A stretch of 64,000 nucleotides of DNA, from positions 2,046,001 to 2,110,000 of the forward strand of contig OX596344.1 in assembly GCA_951394405.1 (NCBI GenBank). Direction: 5' to 3'. Below, piece after piece: positions 44,801 through 54,179 of the stretch (the first letter of the stretch is position 1; every line of letters starts with the position of its first letter). The DNA comes from Coprinellus micaceus. Lineage: Eukaryota > Basidiomycota > Agaricomycetes > Agaricales > Psathyrellaceae. The notes under the pieces are model-generated. The model saw only the letters and a program-made list of their open reading frames with translations. It searched no databases and was not told where the DNA came from. The translations under genes were made by a program, and so were the position numbers.

Positions 44801-45812
44801 GAAGACTAATGAAGAAATGAGTACAGATCGTTGACGAAGAAGAAGAGCGGTTTGCCGTTAAGTCTCAAACGGACGCAACTCGGAGCTATCTTGTCGACAT
44901 ACCCAGCTATTCCTGCGAATGCGCTGACTTTCCCTTGATCCAGTACTGTAAACACATTTGCGCTGTCCAGACCCACTACCCAGAGACCTTCAAGCCATCT
45001 CAAATGTCGTTCGTGGTGCAGAGCGACCCAGGACACCTATGGCCAACTGTCAGCCACCAGCCAGACCAACTTGTTGACGACAACGCACCGCCTGTGAGAC
45101 CGTCAAATACAGATGGGGACTGTGAACAGCTGGTTCACCACCTGGAGCGCCTGCTCGCTCGCATCCGCATCGCATCTGACTATATTCCAAACCCCACCCT
45201 TGTCATCAGTGTAGCCCAGGAACTCGAGCGCTTGCGAGAGGTAACCGATCTTCTGCCTTCTACCGTCATCGTCGCCCCAAACCAGAAGAGTTGGTCGGAA
45301 ACTCAGGCAGTCATGATGCCGGCCAAGAAGAAGGGTCGAAAACGCGCTGGAGACGCCGCGTATGGCAGCGGGGAGCAGAGCGGAAAGAAAGCGAAAAAGG
45401 CTTCTAAGAAGGCGGCAAAAGATCCCAAGTCAGTACCGTTTACGGGTGTACGATCCTTCCAAGTACTCACCCGCGATGCAGAGCATCAACGTCGACCCTT
45501 CCCCAATCCCAAACCCAACCTGTTGACACCGTTCCTCCAGCTGCACCCCTCCCTTATACACAACCTCCCACCACCGCCGAATACGCAGCATACCCGACTA
45601 CGTCTAATCCAGTCGCGCAAGGTGAAAGCACCTTCCCAGCAGCCTATCCGTGGGGTTATGTGGTACCTCCGGGCCCTCCGATGCTCCTTCCTGCCTATCC
45701 CATCTTGACTGCACCTTCTCCGTGGGTGTACCGGGTACCTCCGGCCATATACCCCTCACACCCTCATTCTCAGCCTGTCGCTACGCCTTCATACTACCCT
45801 GCGCATGCCTAA
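35886..45812 (+). CDS. MULE transposase, interrupted by Copia within an intron
   Basis: The DDE-type transposase starts near ATG 35886 (KERQGRFRLDTSI...). Well-supported exons are about 36375-36686, 36744-37582, 44563-44773, 44827-45428 and 45482-45812. The N-terminal WRKY/GCM1-type zinc module has CSAKLTVKLYP and GEHNHP. The catalytic core has D in LLCIDGTHN, D in IMTDRDLAQ and E in NMLVEAWHH, the last joined across the intron. A C-terminal SWIM finger (SCECADFPLIQYCKHICAV) precedes a basic AKKKGRKR tail and a Pro-rich end. All catalytic residues are present. The join between 36146 and about 36375, around a tRNA-like sequence, could not be resolved. The element can be intact only if the 7-kb intron is spliced. 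Confidence 0.8.
36139..36211 (-). tRNA. tRNA-Thr(AGT)-like sequence, probably degenerate
   Basis: Read on the minus strand, 73 nt fold as a tRNA: D arm TAGCTCAGTGGTAGAGC, anticodon loop CTAGTCA with anticodon AGT, and a perfect T arm CCAGG-TTCGATT-CCTGG. Two defects are visible: an extra A bulges from the anticodon stem (TCC-A-GT against ACGGA), and the first acceptor pair is A-C. It sits inside the 5' part of the MULE transposase gene. It is either a captured or SINE-derived copy or a weakly functional gene. No intron or CCA is seen. Confidence 0.6.
37599..37981 (+). repeat. Copia 5' LTR (383 bp)
   Basis: The repeat begins TGTTGGAAGACAATGC and ends CATCGTTCTACA. It contains two copies of CATCGAACTCTCCCCACTTA about 60 bp apart. 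It is followed directly by the primer-binding site. Confidence 0.95.
37982..37992 (+). other. Copia primer-binding site
   Basis: GTTATGAGCCC, immediately after the LTR, is complementary to the anticodon loop and stem of initiator tRNA-Met (GGGCTCATAAC). This implies priming by an internal tRNA fragment, as known for Drosophila copia and yeast Ty5, rather than by the 3' CCA end. Confidence 0.75.
38570..43396 (+). CDS. Copia Gag-Pol polyprotein
   Basis: A single 1,608-codon frame starts at ATG 38570 (MDSTTTSSPIM). Domains in order are: Gag (LLETYQPKTSGSRISVLQEM), a CKVHGWQNTHEDKDC zinc-like motif, protease (NPDSGATSHMT), GAG-pre-integrase (HQRLGHIG...CEHC), integrase with D, D and E in HSDLHG, DDKGGEY and SERLNRTL, a Pro/acidic-rich linker, reverse transcriptase (GSRWVFLIKRKADGT...GLYGLKQSGRLWY) and RNase H (YSDADHAGC, SSTEAEYVS, HIDIKMHWIRD). 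The RT active site reads FVDN instead of the usual YVDD; a single G-to-A change would explain the last Asn. The frame is otherwise open, so the element is structurally intact but may not be able to copy itself. Confidence 0.95.
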   Translation: MDSTTTSSPIMLTAYTVQQWKFTVENKAFDLNAYGILTGEEKKPGSNADDKVKSDYASRRSKLIGYVRSTLDHSQLETVLSGIQVTDIAAIWEKLLETYQPKTSGSRISVLQEMMALRMRSSGFEKETYSDFGSRCMAHASRLTALLPQGAEYLPETTQTVTISSQTTSDGATTTIQSTSRGAYELLTPSAFEEGYTAAHLARDLAISMIPIGLGKDDTILRNTLNHISTGDDNPLEVLDHLRKADSLARNTQLAEGTSAALQVATAAPKKKAKYRCKVHGWQNTHEDKDCRVQNSQKAKIAETPTTAATAEESVMMASVAHIASPLIRRARNNPTNTSWNPDSGATSHMTPNRKWIRNMVAVKIAVSLANNEIVWATGKGEVRFTPRIYGKVGQTVIFNDVLYVPALRNNLFSILSVVKKSKMRVVIEGDSLDFFKNGELLLTATINGTVGSLNGTTLENTETEAAYISKIEKELLHQRLGHIGKDRLETLMRQDLATGILVKEGTELNDTCEHCIAGKQHRDPFPKLSANRSTELLGRIHSDLHGPLAVQTPIGYRYWITFIDDHSRFKEVALLKHKSDAFQAFKDFVAKSERKLGTKVKELRDDKGGEYMGNDFIQWCKGLGIARQHTVKATPQQNGVSERLNRTLTEGVIAMLNQARLPMMFWGAAVLYYTDILNATPSSTLSNTTSYEVWHKAKPDLSMHRVFGCRVYVHVLRKDRKNVQSHTEPCVFIGFEPGYKGWKCYNPVTKKITISRDVIFAEGTFPGLSTVGNEQAYTPIGIRDIWPDADLEPENPPLAPPHAPIAPPPPPHDHPDDGSDESDNDDDGDQAAPWTPERPPKTEPKTPATQQPSVHPSIPPTPTKRDPSSTPSTKQLLPIPALFPGLPAPAEDGPMFPELPPPAPVAPPAPAQKRTRPPPPPPRESIPRKAKVPKAPPLVAQSSRPVRKTATTVKDYQLASGKGRRGTIPVARREGGEQVADRGGAQRNNQLPETEDEDDDEDDDEDDEPVQPIAAEDFDLDDEPVDMEDALRATSILDSLISLYHVPLEETLTLNQGMEMAFYMAQDKALGAATRRPGDAPRTHWEAFAGPDGEHWQTAAQVEIDALTTNGTWELVELPEGRKVVGSRWVFLIKRKADGTIDRYKARLVAKGYSQMPGVDYDQTWAPASRLTSIRAIFAQAAMEGHFIETIDVDNAYLNGTIEEQYEVYMEQAPGFEIKNPDSKGRRWVCWLKKGLYGLKQSGRLWYQKLASELEAIGFTQIKSDPAIYVWELDGTRIVVPVFVDNITITSKSQEKIQWLKDSLAKVFKIKDLGPTSYLLGIKVDYDRENRVMRLSQTQYILDMLARFKMEDCYPVGTPMDPGSGATLTKYIPNKADDEMMKNVPYMNAIGALIYLMIATRPDIAYAVAKLAQYNSNPGPMHWKAVKHLFRYLKGTKDLKLTYRNNGSKMSSELFQAYSDADHAGCLDTRRSTSGFVIKMGSGAVSWSAKKQSTVADSSTEAEYVSASSAGRDIIWMRTLLKELGHDVSTPSPLMVDNQSALKVLRNPELHSRMKHIDIKMHWIRDAIKRGDITVHFLSTTDMIADIFTKPLPKPAVERHRLALGLE
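43414..43423 (+). other. Copia polypurine tract
   Basis: The purine-rich GAGGGGGTG directly precedes the 3' LTR, the position where plus-strand DNA synthesis is primed. It follows the polyprotein stop codon by about 17 bp. Confidence 0.7.
43424..44520 (+). repeat. Copia 3' LTR, enlarged by an insertion
   Basis: Removing 43576-44284 and one ACCTT copy leaves a 383-bp repeat that looks identical to the 5' LTR. The enlarged repeat is 1,097 bp. Because the two LTRs of a new insertion are copied from one template, the extra sequence must have arrived after integration. Confidence 0.9.
43576..44284 (-). mobile_element. 709-bp insertion with three tRNA B-box-like repeats
   Basis: The insertion is flanked by ACCTT (43571-43575 and 44285-44289). 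It is AT-rich and unlike its surroundings. On the minus strand it carries three units about 55 bp apart, each with a GGTTCGATTCC-like B box (near 44015, 44070 and 44125), two of them followed by GAATGCATTTCTTTT or a close match. An inverted pair GGCATTTTTGAC / GTCAAAAATGCC lies at 43615-43626 and about 44267-44278, both next to CCTCGG. This suggests a SINE-like or composite element; no coding sequence is seen. Confidence 0.7.
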
Positions 45813-46153
45813 AAATGTTTGTTCATTAGTGTATCTTACTCTCGATTTGTAGGGATGAGACCGCGAATTTGGGACGGTTTTACTTACTTATATCATAGAT
45901 ATATGTTAATACATTCGATTTGTCGACACAGAACAAAGCTCGGGGTCGTGAACGTTGAGATTCGCAAGGTGTGGTGGTGGTACGACCGTAACCAACGCGC
46001 GAGGGCCAACGGCGTTTGCCGTGATGTATCAGAGGCGAACCGGTTCTTTCTAAAAATACAAAATCGCCTGAAAAGGAACAAGGTTGGATGCGAAAACTCA
46101 GCAACTCCTGCGGGGTGGGGTGATTTCAGCGTACGCGTTGGCGGTGGCCCCTT

Positions 46154-48147
46154 GATTACTACTCCAAATCACTTCCAGTACGTTTCCCAAAGTACGACTA
46201 ATTTCGTTTTTGTTCTCATACCGCCACGTAGGTGGAATTCAGGCTACTGTTAACACGACCGCGGATCAAGCGCAGAGGGGCTGGTGCTGGGTCCTACAGG
46301 ACATCGTTGAGCACCTCGTGAAACGATTGCGTTTCTTCATTGTGCGCAGTGTACTGTATCTCTACACGGTGACTAACCTATTCTCGCGATACTGCGAGTT
46401 CTTACTGGGACCGTCGAATTGGGTGTCCTCATTCCGGCGCCTTGCCGTGCACCACGACAGAACTCTCGACGAGATGGGTCGAGACATCACCCACCTACCT
46501 GAAGGACCCAACTTCCGTGGCTTCCTGCCTTCGCGAGCAACCCTCGACCCTCTTTTCATACAAGGGCTGTATATCCCAGGAAGATATCCCCTGACATTCA
46601 TCACCCTTTCCCTGGGTCCAGCGGTCACCATCTCGTCGATCCACGTCTATGTGTCTACCGGGTTCTCTCACATCTCCCAGACAACCGAAGGAACAGCTGA
46701 ATCAAGGGCACACCCGTTTATTCGTCGAAAGAGCGCAGTCAAGTGTAGCGTCATGAGGGAGTCGGCGGATGGATCATTCGTTGAGGTAGGAGGGAGACAG
46801 ATAGAACTCCGATCTGCGTCTCCCAGCGCGGCCGGGTCGAGTCCACAGTACTACACGGGTATTACACGCATCGATGGAGAAGAGGATTTTGTCAGGCAAA
46901 TCCAGTCTGGAGACGCCATCGTTCTGTGGGCGGAAGGCCACCCTGAGCAGGTGCAGCATCCCCGGTACGCTTCACTCAAGGTGCGTCAATGTCAATCGCT
47001 CGGGATTTTCTATGGCTCAGAATGCTCATCCAGCCAATAGGTCATCACCCGAAAGCCGAACTTTGGCTTCATGGACCTCGGTTTCATGGCTGGCCTCTCC
47101 TTTAAAAGTGGAGTTTTGTATCAATACCTCCATCTTCCGCCTGTCGTAGTCATCCTCATGGTGACGCTCTTCTATATTATCGATGCCTGGTACGTGCCCC
47201 GACTACAAGCTTTCCTCATGACCAAATAGGGCTAATCAACCACTCCAGTATCCGGGACTGGGCTTGGTCGAGTCTGACCAAGGTCATGAACATAATCTTC
47301 GCGTCGTCTGTCCCGTTGCCACTTCCATCCGACCACGAACCCATCCTAAGGTTTACACTGCCGGACTTTATCGACCACTGCAAAAAGGCGAACGATGATA
47401 TCCTGCAATCGCCTCTCAAGGTGCTGACGTTAACCCAAGCGAAGAATAAAAGCATCACCTTGCTTGTTGACTTCGAGCACTCGAGCACTCAGTACCTTGC
47501 TGAGCTATCCACGCCGCCGCCTCAGTACGATCTGTGGCACTACGCATCCTTCGTGACCACACTTCATCGCTTAGACCGCGACACCGCCAAGCTATCGCGT
47601 CGAGAGGGCGAAGAAGACGCAGCAGACCACGACAGTCAAGAAGGGTTGGCGGTGAATGTTCACTTCAAACCTGAGAGCGAAGTGACGCTATCTGAGGTCG
47701 CCAACCTCCTGCGCACCGCCAAGAGACGATACTGGTTCCACTTCTGGAACAACGCCAAGGAATGGAGTTGGCCATGGTGGCTGATGCGCAGCCTGGTTTG
47801 CACGGCCGGTGGCAGGGTCGAATTCGTTCGCCTCGGTGGTAAAAGCGAGGCCTACTCTCCGGGAGATGCCACCGAAATCCTCTTCCAAACCAGAGAAGAG
47901 TGGAGGGCAGCCTGCGTTCATCCATATGGTGAGTTTCGCCCACTCATCTCCAAAGTCGCTCTGAACCTGACAGTCGGAGTTAGGAAAAGATATGCTCAAG
48001 GATGCTGTTTTCGTGGCCACTCGGACCAGGGCGATTTACCTGATAGCTCTGTTTTTCATTCTACAACAGGTGCTGTCGCCGGTGGTCGAAGATGTCTTGG
48101 GCGGGATGAAGTCTGCTCTCATTCAGCGGGTTGCACGTGGAACTTGA
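46154..48147 (+). pseudogene. 3' part of the host gene split by the MULE
   Basis: After the right target copy, 46163-46177 completes exon 2. Then follow 46232-46980, 47041-47189, 47249-47928 and 47990-48147, with 54-61-nt introns and a stop at 48145. The encoded part, about 580 residues, has a RGWCWVLQDIVEHLVKRLRF region, two hydrophobic segments (VVVILMVTLFYII and AIYLIALFFILQQVL), and a Trp-rich helix (WFHFWNNAKEWSWPWW). I recognise no family; it looks membrane-associated. No good in-frame ATG lies near its start, so it probably makes no stable product. It ends 110 bp from the convergent UCH gene. Confidence 0.8.
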
Positions 48148-48257
48148 AGCTTGAAGTCTGGAGGACGCTGGGTCGCCACAAACCCACCGTCGTGTCATCG
48201 TTGATAATATTACATTTGGAATTAGTACCGCCCAGTTTATGCCTTTGGCAATCGGAT

Positions 48258-49366
48258 TCAGTCCGTCGATGGGCCGAGTGCCATCAAGCTGAAGTATAGA
48301 CTCTCAGTCTGAGTGAGGTACCTCTCCTTCACAAGCTTCGCGGCATCCTGATCGCGAACGTTAGTCACCTCTGGGTTGCGGCGGGAGATCTGTCAATGGC
48401 GTACCCTCAGCAGATCCGTGCATACCCCATGGTCAATTGGTCCTGGCCTCCGACCATCCATCTCGACCAGCCTCATGCCCGTGTCATGCTCTCCGTCAGT
48501 CTTCGCGGCAGCGTCAGTGGGTGACTCTTGCCCTTTCGCCACTTTGCGCAGGTCGGCGTCTGGAGCGGCAACAAAGCAAACAAAGTGCAGGTCCGTCTCG
48601 ATGTTTGGAGCTGATTGACCCTCCTGGGCGGTCTCGGCGTGGATGTCGGCAAAAAGTGAACGATTCTCGAGAAGCTGAGCGCGTTCTTCCGGGGACTTCC
48701 CTGTACATCACACAGAAGTCAGCAGCAGGAGGCGGGGGGCGGGTTGGTGGAACGCACCTTGTGTTTCGGCGATGAAGTCATGTAGGGGGCTATTGAGAGA
48801 CCACGTTACTTTGCTGTTCGCAAGGGCGTGGATGAGAGCGATGGTTCCACAAGCGTTTCCGATCTAAGGCGGATTCGAAGGTCAAGGTCCATGTCCAAAC
48901 CCATTCGTTGCGTCGCTTACCGTTTGCTTCACATAGAAGATCGTGGGGTCCAGATGCGGCTGCCCATCTCTGGCAATCCGCTCATCCTCTGACTTTTGGT
49001 GTGCCTTCGCCTCAGGTACATCGGGGAAGAGAAGAATCACCGCTCGGGTTGGCTGGGGTACGATCGACAAAATCTGCCAGGACGTCAGTCTGGTTGCGCT
49101 ACGATCCCCAGGGGAGTTTGGCAGGGACGTACGTCGTCATCGAGTCCATACACGTCTCCAAATGCGTCCCGTTTGGTCACTAGACCTGCGCGTTGTGCCC
49201 ACTAGTAAGGTGTCAGGGATCGATTGCTGAGCGGGGGTCTCCACTCGTACCTTGTTGAACACCTAGGTTGGAGTTCGGGTGTCAGAACAAGTTCATATCT
49301 GAAGGAGCTTCTGTAGCTCACTTCTGGGTTGCTTTCAAGAGGGATCCAGGGTCCGAGCTTGGACAT
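48258..49366 (-). CDS. Ubiquitin C-terminal hydrolase (UCH-L3/Yuh1 type)
   Basis: This cysteine protease of family C12 removes small adducts from ubiquitin and possibly NEDD8. Seven exons give 256 residues: 49322-49366, 49251-49262, 49133-49201, 48921-49073, 48758-48863, 48405-48700 and 48258-48347. The start MSKLGPWIPLESNPE is typical of the family. The catalytic Cys is in QTIGNACGTIALIHA (about residue 97), the His in ETDLHFVCFV (about 167) and the Asp in EMDGRRPGPIDHG (about 210). Exon 2 is only 12 nt (Val-Phe-Asn-Lys) and supplies the normal PEVFNK sequence. All six introns are 49-59 nt. The gene was invisible as an ORF because every exon is short. Confidence 0.95.
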
Positions 49367-49571
49367 GGTGGAAGTAGCGGAGAGAGAGAGAAGTGGGGCT
49401 TTGATTGCCTTATTGGTTGTTTTGCGGTGCCGTCACGAGGACCTGGATAGGGGTTGATCACGGCGATTGAAGCTGATAGACGCCGGAGATAAGATAAGAT
49501 TGCTCGACTGTGAACTCGTCACAATGAATGAGGATAGGGTGTGTAACATAAGATACACATAGTTGTGAGTA

Positions 49572-49770
49572 CAGTCATACCTGTCATAAACCATACCTGA
49601 GAAAACCCATAACCAGCCAGTTGCCCATGATAAACCATACTCTGAAGGTCCACCGAAACCCCAGTTCCCCGCAAAACATGACCGTGGTAACCCATGACCC
49701 AGCAAAAGCCATACTTTTGGCCAACTTTTGGGTGTCCACCGAGGGCCATGAGTTATGACAGGTTTGACTG
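49572..49770. mobile_element. 199-bp MITE with TA target duplication
   Basis: The ends are inverted repeats, CAGTCATACCTGTCATAAACC on the left and the complement of CAGTCAAACCTGTCATAACTC on the right. Each is bordered by TA (49570-49571 and 49771-49772). CAGTC ends with TA duplication point to a Tc1/mariner-pogo type element. The interior repeats CCAT-A-ACC and GGTCCACCGA-like pieces and has no gene. Confidence 0.75.
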
Positions 49771-49772
49771 TA

Positions 49773-50926
49773 TCCTTAGACGTAATCAGCGGAGCGAATG
49801 GGTCAATGCAACCCAGACCAGCAAGGGGGAAGCATGGACAAAAGGCGATTCCAACTGATATGAGCGGTTCCTCACTCATGGGTGTGGGTTGAGGGGGACA
49901 CCAGTTGACTCCGACATCCTCAGTGGAAATTTTGAAGGGGGCTACGAGACGGTGGCGCAGTGTCCAAATCCCTGTGCTCAAGCGGTGATGGGACACTGGC
50001 AAATGGGAGCACCGTCAACGGTGTAATGTGTTGGTGCGGCAGGCGCAACCAGCGGTGGTGTGTGAAAGGGCGTTGTTGGGAAGGAGGATAAAGTACTTAA
50101 TTGATGAGCGGACTGGGTCCAATGATAAGCATAAGCGTGACTGAGAATTCCGTAGCGCTTATTCTCCAAACTTCATGGCCCGGAGGAACGCCCCCTGGTG
50201 AACGTCCGCCGAGCCAAGCTGGTGGACGGGCTAACTTCCGGGGAAAGCACTGTGAGAACGCAGAAATCGTCGGTCAAATCGCATTTCGGAACGGGCGGGG
50301 AGCTTGGGGGGAGAGCGATGCGACGACTCCTTTAAATCTTCCAGCAGGGGTGGCAAGGGGGTGTGCCCGCGAGAAAGAGACAACGTAGTGAGTGCGGGTG
50401 CTAACGAGTGGGTCTCCGAGTCACAGAGCGGTGGCAGGGGAGAAAGGCGACCGCCCTCGATCGACACGGCTGTCGATGTGGCGAGGAATTCGAAGGGAGT
50501 AAATAGAACGGGGGGAAACGCCACGTTTGAACGTATCCCGATTTACAGTGGGCGCATTGGCGAAGCCTTCGGGTAGGGAATGATTAATGAACGCGGAAGG
50601 AGATGAAGGCAAGGAAGGGGGAAATGGCGATATGAGTTGGACGGTCGCCTACGGGGTGGTTGCGGTCAGATAAATCGCCCCGAAGATGGATACCTTGCCC
50701 CGTGGTGAAACCCAAGAAAGCCATCGCTAGAGCAGGAGACAAATACCTGAATTCATGAAGCGGGGGTTCCCAGTTGGAAGTTGGTTGGAAGTTTTAAATT
50801 TGAACCAGCCACGATGTTTGGCTGATTCATCTGATCCAAATTTTGCAGATATGATAACTCCGGACACAATTCTCTCCTCAACAGCACTTCCACTCTCTAT
50901 TCTCCCCTATCTCTACATTTTCACCA
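49773..50926. other. Intergenic before ZPR1; no gene seen
   Basis: Only overlapping short ORFs occur. The last 60 bp are pyrimidine-rich (CACTTCCACTCTCTATTCTCC), as in many fungal promoters or leaders, and precede the ZPR1 ATG. Confidence 0.4.
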
Positions 50927-52562
50927 ATGGAAAGCACGACGAAACCAAATAACTTCTTCCCGGCCATTGGGCAAGTCGTAGACCAAGCCGACAAGACTAA
51001 AGATGTGCAGGACAGTGGTCAGGCTGAAGAGGATGAAAAGGTCGTAGATGAGATCGAGTCGTTGTGCATGAAGTGCTACGAACAGGTACGTCGTGAAAAC
51101 TCTCCATAGTAGATCATGAAGCTCAATAGGCATGTCAGTAGGGAAAAACCCGCATGCTCTTGACCTCGATTCCCTACTTCAAGGAGGTTGTCGTGATGTC
51201 CTTCCGTTGCGAGCACTGTGGGTGGACGAACAACGAAATCCAATCTGCTGGAACCATCCGACGTACGCCCTTTCACCAGTCTTTCCTTCCCACTTCTTGG
51301 CCTAACTGAATGCTCAGCGGAGGGAGCCATGTGCACTGGCAAAATTCGCGATCGCGAGGATCTCAATCGCCAAATCGTTCGTTCGAGCAACTGCGAAATC
51401 ACCATCCCCGAACTCGACCTCACCCTCCCACCCACCGAGCGCGGGCAGCTCACCACCGTCGAAGGTCTCCTCCGCGACATCATCGCCGATCTCGCCGGGG
51501 ACCAACCCTTGCGCAAGGTACACGACGAGGCTACGTACACCAAAATCGAGGCGCTCCTCAACAAGATGAAAGCTATGCTCGGCGATCCACTCGAGGAGGA
51601 GGAGGAAACCGAAAATGGGGAAGGGTCTTCGGAGAAGAAGGATATCCCGATCCAACCGTTCACGATTAAGCTCGACGACCCATCGGGGAATAGTTTCCTT
51701 GAGTTCTTGGGGAGCATGGCGGACCCCAAGTGGACGCTGCGCACGTACCCCAGGACCTTCCAGCAGAATGTACAGTTGGGCTTGGTGTCGGAGGACGATG
51801 AGGGCGCGCGGGACGCCGAGCAGACGAGCTCGGAGATTTCGAAGGACGAGATCCTGACATTCCTCGGCAAGTGCTCGAGCTGTGGCCATCCGATAAACAC
51901 CAACATGAAGCGGGTGGACATTCCTTACTTCAAGGTGCGCGAATTCATCGCGTTTCGTTCCACTCCGCGTCCCGCTCTTCACGCATTTCCCACAGGAAAT
52001 CCTAATCATGTCAACGAACTGCGACCATTGCGGATACCGCGACAATGAAGTCAAGTCTGGGGCAGCCATCTCTGCCGAAGGAAAACGTATTATTCTCAAA
52101 GTCGAAGACTCCGAAGACCTCAGCCGCGACATTCTGAAGAGCGAAACCGCTGGGCTCGAAATCCCTGAAATTGACCTCGTCCTCACACACGGTACACTAG
52201 GCGGGCGGTTCACCACGCTCGAGGGTCTCCTCACCCAGGTCTACGAGGAGCTCTCCGAGAAGGTCATTGCCGGTGACTCTTCCCAAGGCGATGAGAAGAA
52301 GTCGTTCGAGAAGTTCCTGGGTGACTTGAAGAGTGTTATCGCTGTCGAGAAGCCATTCACAGTCATCCTTGACGATCCCCTAGCGAACTCGTACATCCAG
52401 AGCCTTTATGCGCCGGACCCGGACCCGAACATGACGAGCGAGAGCTATGAGAGGACGTGGGATCAGAACGAGGAGCTTGGGTTGAATGACATCAAGGTGG
52501 AGGGATATGAGGAGGACGCGGAGAAGGAGAAGGCTGACGGCGAGGCTGAGGCTCAGTCATAG
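50927..52562 (+). CDS. ZPR1: Zinc-finger protein ZPR1
   Basis: ZPR1 is a conserved protein with two C4 zinc fingers, each followed by a ZPR1 beta-barrel domain. It is a chaperone for translation factor eEF1A and shuttles to the nucleus in growing cells. Four exons (50927-51085, 51142-51262, 51318-51934, 51996-52562; introns 55-61 nt) give 487 residues, the usual length. The first finger is CMKC...CEHC across intron 1, with [19 protein letters not shown] between; the second is CSSC...CDHC across intron 3 with [14 protein letters not shown]. Both domains keep the PE(L/I)DLxL and VEGLL/LEGLL patterns and end in DDP(S/L)xNS. The C-terminus is acidic. Identification is secure. A 306-codon antisense ORF is a shadow. 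Confidence 0.95.
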
Positions 52563-53623
52563 TGCCTCGGTATCGGAAGTGGATGCGGTAGATTGGACTG
52601 TTAAAGAGACTAGAAATCCAATAGAGAAGGGACTTACCAGGACGCCTGCCATGCCAGTGGGCACCGTCCCCGTCACGGTCACCACCTCCCTTCAGAGACG
52701 ACTCTAGTCGGCGGGGCCTTGGGGGCACCTTCCCAGGAGCCGGGGAACTAGAAATGAACGGCTGGTGGTTGGTTCCCCGCGCTGCGGGGCTGGCAACTCA
52801 GCGAAGTTGCCTGCGTTTGGTCGCGATCTCAGATCCAGATCTGTCGATCCCAAAGCGCAGCGATCCAAATCGGTTTCTCTCCCGTTTTAGTGGGAGTCAG
52901 TTGTCTCGTTCCCTTCCGTTTTGGGATGTGACCTCCAGGGAGCCGCGTCTTGAGGACGCGTCGCCGTAGGTGGTCACCCCGAAACGGAAGGGTACGAGAC
53001 AAGGAGTCAGCAACCCCTGCCAAAGCGGTGATGTGAAGAAACCGGGCCTTCCCAAAACGGAAGTCCCTCAGGAATTCGCCCGAGCTTGATCATGTCTTCG
53101 TCGAAATCGTTCACTTTACCTCCCAGCATTTGAAATGGCTCTCAAAAATGGCTTAAAAAGCTATAGCACACCTATATCCTTCTGTTTATATCAAAATTCT
53201 GCATATCGGTTGTCGCCATGGAAAGCTACAGGGCGTCGACTTCTCGCCTCTGACCCTGTCGCTCATAGTCTCGCAGATAACAATACACCTACGAACAGGG
53301 CTGTACTAAACGTATAAAAGGCTGAGGAACACGTTCTATGTCGCCCTTTTTTATGAAACGTCGCGGTTCTCTCAAAATCTTATATTTATACCATGCCCAG
53401 AGCCCCAAAGTGTGCGTATCTCAGCGTAGGGCAAGAAATTAGTAAATCGGCGACATAGACGTTGTTATGAAAGGTCAATTGAGCATTTTATCTCTTATAA
53501 TGCAAGTGATTCTATGCGCCGTTGATGAGATAATTTTTGGGGACACCTTTTGGCGCGGTCGTCGGAGTTTGAATTCAGTGGGCATTGCTGACTCCCAGTT
53601 TTAGGATGTGAAGAGATAGTGGA
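52563..53623. other. Intergenic repeats, including a 100-bp hairpin
   Basis: No gene is seen. 52901-52933 and 52972-53002 are near-perfect inverted repeats (TTGTCTCGTTCCCTTCCGTTTT against its complement) separated by 38 bp. The spacer itself contains the small hairpin CGCGTC-TTGAG-GACGCG. GAGTCAGCAACCCCTGCC nearby (53005) belongs to a motif repeated at about 53580 and 54765. The hairpin looks like a fold-back remnant. Confidence 0.5.
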
Positions 53624-54179
53624 TGACTTTCCATGGCGGTTTAGAAACCTAGATTATTTTCTAAACCTATTTCGCCGAGGTGCCGATGAGGACACCTACC
53701 ATTTGGAGTTTCAGCAACCGTCCTTCAGCGACTGCCATCAAAAAAGATACCTTCCTAGATTCTGACTCTCGACGAGGGTCCCCGACCCCCCTCCCAGGCT
53801 AAATTCTGGTTTTTCTAAAGCACCTCCCTCCTAATGGGGACAGCCAATGCTCTTGGCATTGTCGTGCATCCCCTCCACGCAGTGTCTTTCGCCCCTTGTT
53901 GGGTTCGAACAGACGTGGGTCGAGGAGCGGGAGAAGTGAATTGCCCACTGAAGCTCAAGCAGAGGGGTTAGGAGGGAGTACAGCAACCAGGAGACGACAG
54001 GGGCACTTGGGCGCGTCCTCTTGGCGGGCAAACGGGGAGATTCACGCCGCATGGCCTCCTTTGAAAACCCAAATCCTAGACGTGGTCCATGGTTTAGAAA
54101 ACTAGATGCTAGATTCCCACTGAACTCCGCCATCAGCGATTTAGAAATAATCTAGCATTCTAAACGCGATGGAAAGTCA
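53624..54179. mobile_element. MITE-like element with inverted ends
   Basis: The left end (TGACTTTCCATGGCGGTTTAG, 53624 onward) and the right end (complement of TGACTTTCCATCGCGTTTAG, ending 54179) are inverted repeats that extend for about 45 bp through CTAGATTAT. Further outside, TTGCTGACTCCC and its complement suggest the repeats may reach beyond these limits. The interior has no supported gene and no target duplication is obvious. Confidence 0.5.

Larger units (their letters stand above)
34996..46162 (+). mobile_element. 11.1-kb Mutator-like (MULE) transposon with nested insertions
   Basis: The element occupies 35005-46153 between two copies of GATTACTAC (34996-35004 and 46154-46162), a 9-bp duplication as expected for Mutator-like elements. 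Its terminal inverted repeats begin with GGGGCCACCGCCAACGCG. They match over about 40 bp, then again over about 55 bp beyond an insertion in the left copy (35706-35763 versus about 46040-46100). It encodes a DDE transposase with zinc-cluster and SWIM domains. It has been hit by a Copia element, a fold-back element and a tRNA-like sequence. Without these it would be about 3.5 kb. Confidence 0.9.

Noticed and set aside
51314..52234. 306-codon ORF on the minus strand
   Set aside because: It is antisense to the ZPR1 exons, has no recognisable content, and reflects the codon bias of the real gene.
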